NCBI RefSeq assembly: GCF_021728295.1
Contig: NZ_JAKJXE010000015.1
Location: 62,001-126,000, forward strand
From: Pseudomonas petrae
Lineage (GTDB): Bacteria; Pseudomonadota; Gammaproteobacteria; Pseudomonadales; Pseudomonadaceae
Direction: 5' to 3'
DNA: 64,000 nucleotides
Part shown: positions 8,917 to 17,600 of the stretch, piece after piece
Layout: each line of letters opens with the position of its first letter
Numbering within the stretch: position 1 is the stretch's first letter
Translations under genes and position numbers: made by a program
The notes under the pieces: generated by a model
The model's input: the letters and a program-made list of their open reading frames with translations, nothing else
Database searches by the model: none
Told to the model about the DNA's origin: nothing

Positions 8917-8947
8917 TAAAACTTCCTTGAAAAGCGTTAGCGGCTGA

Positions 8948-9466
8948 TCAGCGCACGGCCGTCTGCATGTCCCGCCAGGTCAGGTAGATGCGCAGGTCGA
9001 ATTCCAGCTGGTGATAGCCCGGCTGCATGTGCTCGCACAACTGATAGAACGCCTTGTTGTGGTCTGACTCTTTGAAATGCGCCAGTTCGTGGACCACGAT
9101 CATCTTCAGAAACTGCGGCGCTGCCTCCTTGAACAACGCCGCCACGCGGATTTCCTTCTTGGACTTGAGCTTGCCGCCCTGCACCCGCGACACCGTGGTG
9201 TGCAGGCCCAGCGCGCGGTGGGTCAGGTCCAGGCGGTTGTCGAACAGCACTTTGTCGATGTTCGGCGCGTTGCGCAGGTATTCCTGTTTGAGCGACAGCG
9301 CGTAGGCGTACAGGGCCTTGTCGCTCTGGATTTCGTGACGATCCGGGTAGCGCTGCTGCAGATAATCCGTCAGCCGGTTCTGCGAGATCAGTTGCCGAAC
9401 CTGATCCTGCAGACCTTCCGGATAGGCCTGCAGGTATTTGAGCGGCATGGGCGTGGTGACAGTCAT
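8948..9466 (-). CDS. YgjP-like zinc metallopeptidase (M48/DUF45 type)
   Basis: A 172-residue protein carrying the zinc motif HELAHFKE followed by DHNKAFYQLCEHM. This is the HE-x2-H ... H arrangement of the YgjP/WLM-like metallopeptidases. The preceding segment (PQFLKMIVV) forms the strand before the zinc helix, as in the family. No signal peptide or membrane helix is present, so it should be cytosolic. The peptide substrate is unknown. It lies 31 bases upstream of the winged-helix gene and 39 bases downstream of the c-di-GMP gene, all on the minus strand. Confidence 0.8.
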   Translation of the reverse strand: MTVTTPMPLKYLQAYPEGLQDQVRQLISQNRLTDYLQQRYPDRHEIQSDKALYAYALSLKQEYLRNAPNIDKVLFDNRLDLTHRALGLHTTVSRVQGGKLKSKKEIRVAALFKEAAPQFLKMIVVHELAHFKESDHNKAFYQLCEHMQPGYHQLEFDLRIYLTWRDMQTAVR

Positions 9467-9505
9467 GGTCGGATCGGGTCGCGGGAAAAGCGTGAGTCTA
9501 CCGTG

Positions 9506-11662
9506 TCAGTCCTGCCCGAGCAGCTGTAACGCGACCGGCAGATCGACCGGCTCGACAAAACGCTCTGCCTCCAGTGGCGGCATCGGGTGAGCAATCAGGA
9601 AGCCTTGAATGATCTGGCAGCCGTTGTCGACCAGCCACTCATACTGCTCGTAGGTTTCGACGCCCTCGGCAATCACCTCGATATTGAGCATGCGACACAG
9701 GTCAATGATGCTGCGCGCGACGGCCAGATCTCGGGACGATCCAAGCATGCCACCAATGAAGTGCCGATCGAGCTTCAGGGTGTCCAGATCGAGGTTGCGC
9801 AGATGGGCAAGGGAGCTGTCGCCTGCGCCGAAATCGTCCAGCGACACACGCACGCCGATGTCATGCAGGTCCTGCAGCTGCTTGCGGCTGTGCACCAGGT
9901 TGTGGACCAGCGATGGCTCGGTGATCTCGACTTCCAGCTGCCGGGGTTTCAGGCCGTGTAGCTGCATCGCGCGCTGCAGCTCGGCCGCCAGATTCGGCAG
10001 GCTGAATTGCGCAGGGCTCACGCTGACGCTCATGACCAGATCGTCCGGGAATACGTCGCTCCAGCGATGGCGCTGCGCCGCACCCTGTTCGAAAATCCAG
10101 CTGCCGAGCTTGTTGATCAGTCGCGTCTCTTCCAGCAGCGGAATGAACACCCCTGACGGCACGTCGCCCGCGTCCGGATGATGCCAGCGCAGCAGCGCTT
10201 CGAAACCCCGCGTCTTGCCGGTGACCACGTTGACCTGCGGCTGGTAGACCATGGAAAAGTCTTTGCCATCGATCGCCGTGCGCACGCTCTCTTCGAGCAT
10301 CAAACGGGAGCGTGCGCGGCCATTCATGTACTGATCGAAGAAGCGGTATTGCTGACGCCCTGCCCGCTTGGCTTCGTACATCGCGATGTCCGCCGCACGC
10401 AACAGGCCATCCAGATTGGTGCCGCAGTCCGGGTAGACCGCGATGCCGATACTCGCGCCGAGTGTGGCCTCTACCCCGTCAATCATGCGCCGCGCGGAAA
10501 CCCGCTCGATGAGTTTCTCGGCAACCTTGGCCGCGTGTTCGGGGAAGTCCAGCCCGTCGATGACCACCACGAACTCGTCGCCGCCCATGCGCGCAAGCAC
10601 ATCGTAAGGACGCAGGCAGTCTTTCAATTGCGCGCCGACCCACTGCAAGACCTGATCGCCGGCGTCATGGCCCAGGGAGTCGTTCACATCCTTGAAGCCG
10701 TCGAGGTCCAGGTACAACACGACCAGATATTTACCCGCATGCTCGTTGCGCAGCAGCATCCCTTCGACCGTCTGATAGAAACCACGGCGGTTGAGCAGAC
10801 CGGTGAGGGAGTCCGTCACGGCCTGATGTTCGAGCTGACGATAGAGGTCACGCACCACCGACATGTCGAGCACGCTGAGCACCATCGCGCGCTGTTCGGC
10901 CGGCAGCGGCGCGCACGACAACGCAACCGGGACCTGACGCCCCTCGGGCGTTCGCAGCACGGCATCGTGGACGCGGTAGGTGTCGGAACGGCGATAGTGA
11001 TGATAAAAGCCGGAATCGGCCCATTCGCCAACGCTGGGCTCGTGCAGGTAGTCGCACAACCTGGTGCCGCGCAGCTCACCGTCGGTCATGCCCAGCAAAC
11101 GGCAGATCGCCGGATTGGCGAAACTGATGATGCCGTCTTCGGTGACGACAAGAATGCCTTCGGCCACGTTCGCCAGCACCGATGCGTTGAATGCCCGCGC
11201 CGATTCAAGCTCGCGGCTCAGCTTCTGCAGGGCACGCCGATTGTGCTGCTGCTCCAGAAGCGCCTGAACCTTGGGCCTGAGAATATTGGGGTCGAAGGGT
11301 TTGAACAGGTAATCGACTGCGCCGCTGGCGTAACCCTTGTGCACCGAGTCGCGGGATTGTTCATTGGCAGTGAGAAAGATGATCGGCGTCAATCGCGTTC
11401 GCAGGCTTCCACGCATGAGGCGGGCGACTTCGAAGCCATCCATGTCCGGCATCTGCACATCGAGAAGCACCAGATCGACATCTCTGTCCAGCAAAATGCC
11501 CAACGCTTCCATGCCTGAGGCGGCAGTGATGATTTCCCGGTCCTGGCGCTGTAGCACCGCGCACATGGTCACCAGATTTTCAGGGTAATCATCAACAACC
11601 AGCAATACTGATTTGCCACTTAATGGCAGGGATTGCACGCATTCCATGCTGCTACTCATCAT
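9506..11662 (-). CDS. REC-PAS-GGDEF-EAL response regulator, c-di-GMP metabolism
   Basis: A 718-residue soluble protein with four domains. The receiver domain has acidic residues D24/D25 and phospho-acceptor D68 in LLDVQMPDMDG. A PAS domain spans about residues 160-270. The GGDEF domain has an intact GGDEF motif at 360-364. The allosteric I-site RPYD sits five residues before it. The EAL domain has EALLRW from residue 488, DDFGAG and IAEGVET. All motif residues I checked are intact, so it could make and degrade c-di-GMP. The domain order matches bifunctional regulators that switch activity on phosphorylation. No histidine kinase gene is adjacent. Either of two nearby ATGs (11662 or 11659) could be the start. 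Confidence 0.9.
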   Translation of the reverse strand: MMSSSMECVQSLPLSGKSVLLVVDDYPENLVTMCAVLQRQDREIITAASGMEALGILLDRDVDLVLLDVQMPDMDGFEVARLMRGSLRTRLTPIIFLTANEQSRDSVHKGYASGAVDYLFKPFDPNILRPKVQALLEQQHNRRALQKLSRELESARAFNASVLANVAEGILVVTEDGIISFANPAICRLLGMTDGELRGTRLCDYLHEPSVGEWADSGFYHHYRRSDTYRVHDAVLRTPEGRQVPVALSCAPLPAEQRAMVLSVLDMSVVRDLYRQLEHQAVTDSLTGLLNRRGFYQTVEGMLLRNEHAGKYLVVLYLDLDGFKDVNDSLGHDAGDQVLQWVGAQLKDCLRPYDVLARMGGDEFVVVIDGLDFPEHAAKVAEKLIERVSARRMIDGVEATLGASIGIAVYPDCGTNLDGLLRAADIAMYEAKRAGRQQYRFFDQYMNGRARSRLMLEESVRTAIDGKDFSMVYQPQVNVVTGKTRGFEALLRWHHPDAGDVPSGVFIPLLEETRLINKLGSWIFEQGAAQRHRWSDVFPDDLVMSVSVSPAQFSLPNLAAELQRAMQLHGLKPRQLEVEITEPSLVHNLVHSRKQLQDLHDIGVRVSLDDFGAGDSSLAHLRNLDLDTLKLDRHFIGGMLGSSRDLAVARSIIDLCRMLNIEVIAEGVETYEQYEWLVDNGCQIIQGFLIAHPMPPLEAERFVEPVDLPVALQLLGQD

Positions 11663-11962
11663 TCACTTTACTGCCCGGGGAACGCCCCCGCTGATGGTCT
11701 GATAGGCCATTACTCTAGCTTCGATTGGAAAAAAAAGAAGGCAGGCGTAGTAGTGGCACCCAGAAAGTGCCATCGAACCGACTAACGGTAACCGTCCTCC
11801 ATGTCAGCACTGCCCTGCGCTGTAGCAAAAGTAGCGGCACTTTGACGCCAACCGTTCGACGGAATCGCATTAACAAATGCAGCGGTGAACCGTATAAAAA
11901 GCGCCCCATAACCCCTTGCGCCCGCGACTTTGCTGGCAATGAGACACACCGGACGACTAGAC
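11663..11962. other. Divergent intergenic region, c-di-GMP gene / alginate lyase
   Basis: A 300-base gap between two divergent genes. It is less GC-rich than its surroundings and includes an A-rich run near 11728-11736. A small GTGGCAC ... GTGCC hairpin lies near 11753-11772. No strong promoter consensus or additional gene is visible. Both flanking promoters must lie here. Confidence 0.5.
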
Positions 11963-12634
11963 ATGATTGATTTGGGAACGTGGAATCTGAGCATTCCAGT
12001 GGGCTCGCCCCCCGCCACTATCGAGACACAACAACTGCTTCAAGGTTACGACGGCAAATACTTCAAGTCCGGCTCATCGAACATCACATTTTGGGCACCG
12101 GTCACCGGAAGCAAGACTGCCAACGCGATCTACCCGCGTACCGAGTTGCGCGAGACCTGGTCCAACGGCACGCTGCACAATTGGTACTACCAAGACGCCG
12201 ACAATTACCTGAATGCCAAACTCAAGGTTCTTCAGGTGCCGTCTTCCGGCAGGGTCGTCATCGGTCAGATACATGTCTACGACAGCACCCAGCCGCTGCT
12301 AAAGCTCGAATATCAGTACCTGGAAGCGACGCATATGGGCAATATCGTCGCCAAGGTCCGCTACCACCCCACCGACAAAAAAGCGCGCGTGATCACGGTT
12401 GCGGAAAACGTGAGCCTGAACGAGACGTTTAATTACGTCATCCACCTTAATAAAGCCGGGTTGCTCAGCGTAACCGCCCATGGCATGGCCTGGAACGACC
12501 GGATCAGCGCTACCTGGAGCAAACAGCAGCTGTACTTCAAGGCCGGGGTCTACACCCAGGACAACACGGGCTACACAAGCGAAGGCGGCAAGACCATGTT
12601 CTTCAACCTGGACGCCGACCACAACAAGAGCTGA
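11963..12634 (+). CDS. Polysaccharide lyase family 7 (alginate lyase)
   Basis: A 223-residue protein with the three PL7 signature motifs: RTELRE (around residue 62), GQIHVYD (around 102) and YFKAGVYTQ (around 195). These supply the catalytic Arg, Gln, His and Tyr for beta-elimination of alginate. Only the PL7 jelly-roll is present, with no carbohydrate-binding module. Starting at ATG 11963 the mature-like N-terminus begins at once (MIDLGTWNLSIPVGSP). No signal peptide is visible, and an alternative TTG start at 11930 does not supply one. The gene stands alone next to a c-di-GMP regulator rather than in an alginate biosynthesis operon. A QIH rather than QVH motif is often linked to guluronate-containing substrates, but this is only suggestive. 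Confidence 0.88.
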   Translation: MIDLGTWNLSIPVGSPPATIETQQLLQGYDGKYFKSGSSNITFWAPVTGSKTANAIYPRTELRETWSNGTLHNWYYQDADNYLNAKLKVLQVPSSGRVVIGQIHVYDSTQPLLKLEYQYLEATHMGNIVAKVRYHPTDKKARVITVAENVSLNETFNYVIHLNKAGLLSVTAHGMAWNDRISATWSKQQLYFKAGVYTQDNTGYTSEGGKTMFFNLDADHNKS

Positions 12635-12648
12635 TGCGCCCGCAAGGG

Positions 12649-12675
12649 AGCCCGAGCGTTTGTGTCGCTCGGGCT
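12649..12675. terminator. Hairpin between convergent alginate lyase and putP
   Basis: A perfect 10-bp stem (AGCCCGAGCG / CGCTCGGGCT) with a 7-base loop lies between two convergent genes, 14 bases after the lyase stop and 16 bases after the putP stop. T-tracts are short on both sides, so efficiency is uncertain. The position fits a bidirectional terminator. Confidence 0.55.
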
Positions 12676-12691
12676 CTTGAGCAGGCAGCCC

Positions 12692-14176
12692 TTACGCCGC
12701 CTTGTACTCTTTTTCCGCTGCTTCAAAGCGCGTCAGCATGCCCGGCGTCGGGCCTTTGCCGATCGTGCTGAAGACCACGATGGCGACGCTGGCGAAGATA
12801 AAGCCGGGGATAATTTCGTACAGGCCCAGCAGTTCGAAATGTTTCCACACCACGACCGTGATCGCGCCGACCAGAATCCCCGCCAGCGCGCCGTTGCGGG
12901 TCATGCCTTTCCAGATCACCGAGATCAGCACCACCGGCCCGAATGCCGCGCCGAACCCGGCCCACGCGTAGCTGACCAGACCCAGTACGCGGTTTTCAGG
13001 ATTCGCCGCTAGAGCAATCGCGATCAGCGCCACCAGCAGAACCATGGCCCGCCCGACCCACACCAGCTCTGTCTGGGACGCGCTTTTGCGCAGAAAGGCT
13101 TTGTAGAAATCTTCGGTCAGCGCACTCGAACACACCAGCAACTGACAGCTCAGCGTGCTCATGACCGCCGCAAGGATGGCAGACAGCAGAACGCCGGCAA
13201 TCCACGGGTTGAACAGGATCTTGGCCAGCTCGATGAAGACACGCTCGTGGTTTTCAGTGACGGGACCTGCCACCTCCGGGTGCGCCGAAAAGTAGGCGAT
13301 GCCGAAGAAGCCTACGGCAACGGTGCCGCCCAGGCAGAGGATCATCCAGGTCATGGAAATGCGACGCGCCTTGGCGATAGACCTGACCGAGTCAGCGGCC
13401 ATGAAGCGCGCCAGGATGTGCGGCTGACCGAAGTAGCCCAGGCCCCAGCCCATCAGCGAAATGACACCGATGAAAGTGGTGTTCTTGAGCATGTCGAAGT
13501 TGCTCGGGTCCTGCGCTTCGATCGCCATGAACGTGGTGTCGATCCCACCGGTCGCCAGAAGCACAATGATTGGCGTGAGGATCAGCGCGAAGATCATCAG
13601 GGTGGCTTGCACGGTGTCTGTCCAGCTGACCGCCAGGAAGCCGCCGATGAAGGTGTAGACAATCGTCGCCGCAGCGCCCGCCCACAAGGCAGTTTCGTAG
13701 GACATGCCGAAGGTGCTCTCGAACAACCGCGCGCCGGCGACAATGCCGGAAGCGCAGTAGATCGTGAAGAACACCAGAATCACGATGGCCGAAATCACCC
13801 GCAGCAAGCCGCTGTTGTCTTCGAAGCGGCTGGAAAAGTAATCCGGCAAGGTGAGCGCATCGCCGTTGTGCTCGGTCTGTACCCGCAGGCGACCGGCAAC
13901 GAACAGCCAGTTCAGGTAGGCGCCGATGATGAGCCCGATGGCGATCCAGCTTTCCGAAAGACCGGACATGTAGATCGCACCCGGCAAGCCCATGAGCAGC
14001 CAGCCGCTCATGTCAGATGCACCGGCCGAAAGCGCCGTGACCACGCTGCCGAGGCTGCGCCCGCCGAGGATGTAGTCCGAGAGATTATTGGTGGAACGGT
14101 AGGCCATGAGTCCTATAAGGACCATTGCAGCGATGTAGATCACGAAGGTGATCAAAGTAGGGTTGCTGACACTCAT
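12692..14176 (-). CDS. putP: PutP, sodium/proline symporter
   Basis: A 494-residue inner-membrane protein of the solute:sodium symporter family with about 13 hydrophobic helices. Family-defining segments are present: the N-terminal SDYILGGRSLGS...ALSAGASDMSGWLLMG and the sodium-site region around FLAVSWTDTVQA. Length and sequence style fit PutP (E. coli 502 residues). It imports proline with Na+ for the PutA enzyme encoded divergently 431 bases away. That gap carries GTTGCA sites of the type bound by PutA, so it is probably repressed by PutA when proline is absent. The start ATG at 14176 has only a weak ribosome-binding site (GGAAC). Confidence 0.95.
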   Translation of the reverse strand: MSVSNPTLITFVIYIAAMVLIGLMAYRSTNNLSDYILGGRSLGSVVTALSAGASDMSGWLLMGLPGAIYMSGLSESWIAIGLIIGAYLNWLFVAGRLRVQTEHNGDALTLPDYFSSRFEDNSGLLRVISAIVILVFFTIYCASGIVAGARLFESTFGMSYETALWAGAAATIVYTFIGGFLAVSWTDTVQATLMIFALILTPIIVLLATGGIDTTFMAIEAQDPSNFDMLKNTTFIGVISLMGWGLGYFGQPHILARFMAADSVRSIAKARRISMTWMILCLGGTVAVGFFGIAYFSAHPEVAGPVTENHERVFIELAKILFNPWIAGVLLSAILAAVMSTLSCQLLVCSSALTEDFYKAFLRKSASQTELVWVGRAMVLLVALIAIALAANPENRVLGLVSYAWAGFGAAFGPVVLISVIWKGMTRNGALAGILVGAITVVVWKHFELLGLYEIIPGFIFASVAIVVFSTIGKGPTPGMLTRFEAAEKEYKAA

Positions 14177-14342
14177 CGGTTAGGTTCCGGCGTTGTTTTT
14201 ATAGGCGCGAGCAGAGCGAAGTTCTCCTGAGGCATCAGGTTCGCGCAAGGCCGCTCGCGTATGTCGCGGGCTGGCAAAAAATTCGCCGCTGCACACCGCT
14301 TGAATGCACCAAAGCGGCGCATCCTAGAGGACATTCCAGAGC

Positions 14343-14353
14343 AGGTGCAACCC
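14343..14353 (-). promoter_or_regulatory. PutA operator-like site, putP side
   Basis: On the minus strand this reads GGGTTGCACCT and contains GTTGCA, the core recognised by the ribbon-helix-helix domain of E. coli PutA. It lies 167 bases upstream of the putP start. Assignment is by motif match and by its place between putA and putP. Confidence 0.5.
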
Positions 14354-14520
14354 GAAAAAAGGCATTACCGGGCTTTTTTACAATTTAGATCAAAGTGCCA
14401 CCGGCGTAGTGTTTACGGGGGAGCTGCCAGATAGAGCTGCATTTCAGTGGGCACCCGAACCGGGCGGGCCACGGCCACTTCGTCTCAATACAGGGCACTC
14501 TGGAAACACTTCGAAAAAAG

Positions 14521-14540
14521 CGGTTGTACCCGGTTGCACC
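14521..14540 (+). promoter_or_regulatory. PutA operator-like tandem site, putA side
   Basis: Two adjacent 10-base direct repeats, CGGTTGTACC and CGGTTGCACC, one helical turn apart. The second has a perfect GTTGCA core and the first differs by one base. The site lies about 70 bases upstream of putA. Tandem binding on one DNA face would suit two PutA dimers. Confidence 0.55.
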
Positions 14541-14607
14541 CTTTCGATACCGCAGCTAATCTTGCCGCAGCTTAGCCACATGACCGTGGCTGTCATGAGG
14601 ATAAGAA

Positions 14608-17600
14608 ATGGCCACCACCACCCTCGGCGTCAAACTCGACGACCCCACCCGCGAGCGATTGAAAGCGGCTGCGCAGTCCATTGACCGCACACCCCACTGG
14701 CTGATCAAGCAGGCGATCTTCAATTATCTGGAGAAACTCGAGGGCGGTGCGACCCTGAACGAACTCAGTGGTCAGGGTGGCAAAGACGCCGATGATCAGG
14801 GTGACCTACCCGCCGACAACGGCCATCAGGCATTTCTTGAATTCGCCGAAAGCATCCTTCCCCAGTCGGTTTTGCGTGCCGCGATCACCTCCTCCTACCG
14901 CCGTCCCGAGCCTGAAGTGGTGCCCATGCTCATCGAGCAGGCGCGGCTGCCGGCCCCGATGGCTGACGCTACGCACAAGCTCGCGGCGTCGATCGCCGAA
15001 AAGCTGCGTAACCAGAAGAGCTCTGGTGGCCGCGCCGGCATCGTCCAGGGCCTGCTGCAGGAATTCTCGCTGTCATCGCAGGAAGGCGTGGCGCTGATGT
15101 GCCTGGCCGAAGCCCTGTTGCGCATCCCCGACAAAGGCACCCGCGACGCATTGATCCGCGACAAGATCAGCACCGGCAACTGGCACCCGCATCTTGGGAA
15201 CAGCCCTTCGCTGTTCGTCAACGCCGCCACGTGGGGCCTGTTGCTGACCGGCAAACTGGTCAGCACCCACAACGAGGCCGGCCTGACCTCCTCGCTCAGC
15301 CGCATCATCGGCAAGTCCGGCGAGCCGATGATCCGCAAGGGCGTGGACATGGCCATGCGCCTGATGGGCGAGCAGTTCGTGACCGGTGAAACCATCGCCG
15401 AAGCCCTGGCCAACGCCAGCAAGTTCGAGGCGAAAGGCTTCCGTTATTCCTACGACATGCTCGGCGAAGCGGCGCTGACCGAGCACGACGCGCAGAAATA
15501 CCTGGCGTCCTACGAGCAAGCCATCCACTCGATCGGCAAAGCTTCCCACGGGCGTGGCATCTATGAAGGCCCGGGCATCTCCATCAAGTTATCCGCCCTG
15601 CACCCGCGTTACAGCCGGGCGCAGTACGAGCGCGTGATGGACGAGTTGTACCCGCGCCTGTTGTCGCTGACCCTGCTGGCCAAGCAATACGACATCGGCC
15701 TGAACATCGACGCCGAAGAAGCTGATCGCCTGGAGCTGTCGCTGGACCTGCTCGAACGCCTGTGCTTCGAGCCGCAACTGACCGGCTGGAACGGCATCGG
15801 TTTTGTCATCCAGGCGTATCAGAAGCGCTGCCCTTATGTGATCGATTACGTCATTGACCTCGCCCGCCGCAGCCGCCATCGCCTGATGATCCGTCTGGTG
15901 AAAGGCGCGTACTGGGACAGTGAAATCAAACGCGCTCAGGTCGAAGGCCTGGAAGGCTATCCGGTCTACACGCGCAAGGTTTATACGGACGTTTCCTACA
16001 TCGCCTGCGCACGCAAACTGCTGTCGGTGCCGGAAGTCATCTACCCGCAGTTCGCGACCCATAACGCCCACACGCTGTCGGCCATCTACCACATCGCCGG
16101 TCAGAACTATTACCCCGGTCAGTACGAATTCCAGTGCCTGCACGGCATGGGCGAACCGTTGTATGAACAGGTTGTAGGCAAAGTCGCCGACGGCAAGCTG
16201 AACCGACCGTGCCGCGTGTACGCCCCGGTCGGCACCCATGAAACGCTGCTGGCGTATCTGGTGCGCCGACTGCTGGAAAACGGCGCCAACACCTCCTTCG
16301 TCAACCGCATTGCCGACCAGTCGATATCGATTCAGGAACTGGTTGCCGATCCAGTGTCCAGCATCGAGCGCATGGCCACCCAGGAAGGCGGCTTCGGCCT
16401 GCCGCATCCACGCATTCCGCTGCCGCGCGACCTGTATGGCAGCGAGCGCGCCAACTCCGCCGGCATCGACATGGCCAACGAACATCGTTTGGCATCGCTG
16501 TCTTCTGCCCTGCTCGCCACGGCGCACAACGACTGGAAGGCCGGCCCGATGCTGGGCAGCCCGGTCAGCGCTGGCACTGAAACGCCGGTCCTGAACCCCT
16601 CCGATCTGCGTGACGTTGTCGGCCACGTGCAGGAAGCGAGTCTGGAGGACGTCGATAATGCCCTGCTCAGCGCCCTCAGCGCCGGACCGATCTGGCAAGC
16701 GACGCCGCCCGCCGAACGTGCCGCAATCCTTGAGCGCGCTGCCGACCTGATGGAAGCCGAAATCCAGCCGTTGATGGGCCTGCTGGCTCGCGAAGCCGGC
16801 AAGACGTTCGCCAACGCCATCGCCGAAGTGCGCGAGGCTGTGGATTTCCTGCGCTACTACGCGGTGCAGGCACGCAACGATTTCAGCAACGACGCTCACC
16901 GCCCGTTGGGCCCTGTGGTGTGCATCAGCCCGTGGAACTTCCCGCTGGCGATTTTCAGCGGTCAGGTCGCTGCAGCCCTGGCGGCCGGCAACCCGGTACT
17001 CGCCAAACCTGCGGAACAGACACCGTTGATCGCCGCGCAGGCCGTACGCATTCTGCTCGAAGCCGGTATTCCCGAAGGTGTGGTGCAACTGCTGCCGGGC
17101 CGCGGTGAAACCGTCGGCGCGCGGCTGGTCGGCGATGATCGCGTCAAGGGTGTCATGTTCACCGGCTCCACCGAAGTTGCCCGTTTGCTGCAACGCAATG
17201 TCGCCGGCCGTCTCGATGCTCAGGGCCGGCCGATTCCGCTGATCGCTGAAACCGGTGGCCAGAACGCGATGATCGTCGACTCCTCGGCGCTGACCGAACA
17301 AGTGGTCATCGACGTGGTGTCCTCGGCGTTCGACAGCGCCGGCCAACGCTGCTCCGCACTGCGTGTGCTGTGCTTGCAGGAAGATTCCGCTGATCGTGTC
17401 ATCGAGATGCTTAAAGGCGCAATGGCTGAATGCCGTCTGGGCAACCCGGAACGCCTGTCAGTGGACATCGGCCCGGTGATCGATCAGGAAGCCAAGGCCG
17501 GCATCGAGAAACACATTCAGGCCATGCGCGACAAAGGCCGCAACGTGTATCAGGTCGCCATTGCCGACAGCGACGAAATCAAGCGCGGCACCTACGTGAT

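Larger units (their letters stand above)
14177..14607. other. putP-putA divergent control region
   Basis: A 431-base gap containing both promoters and two inverted GTTGCA sites, at 14346-14351 and 14533-14538. An AT-rich stretch around 14365-14400 is a likely core-promoter zone. GAGGAT at 14597-14602 is the putA ribosome-binding site. No extra gene is seen. Confidence 0.75.

Noticed and set aside
10178..11518. 446-codon + strand frame over the GGDEF-EAL gene
   Set aside because: It is the reverse-strand image of a strong coding sequence with intact motifs.
15589..17346. 585-codon open frame antisense to putA
   Set aside because: It mirrors PutA codon use; its sequence is rich in Arg/Gln/Asp without motifs. 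PutA itself is unambiguous.
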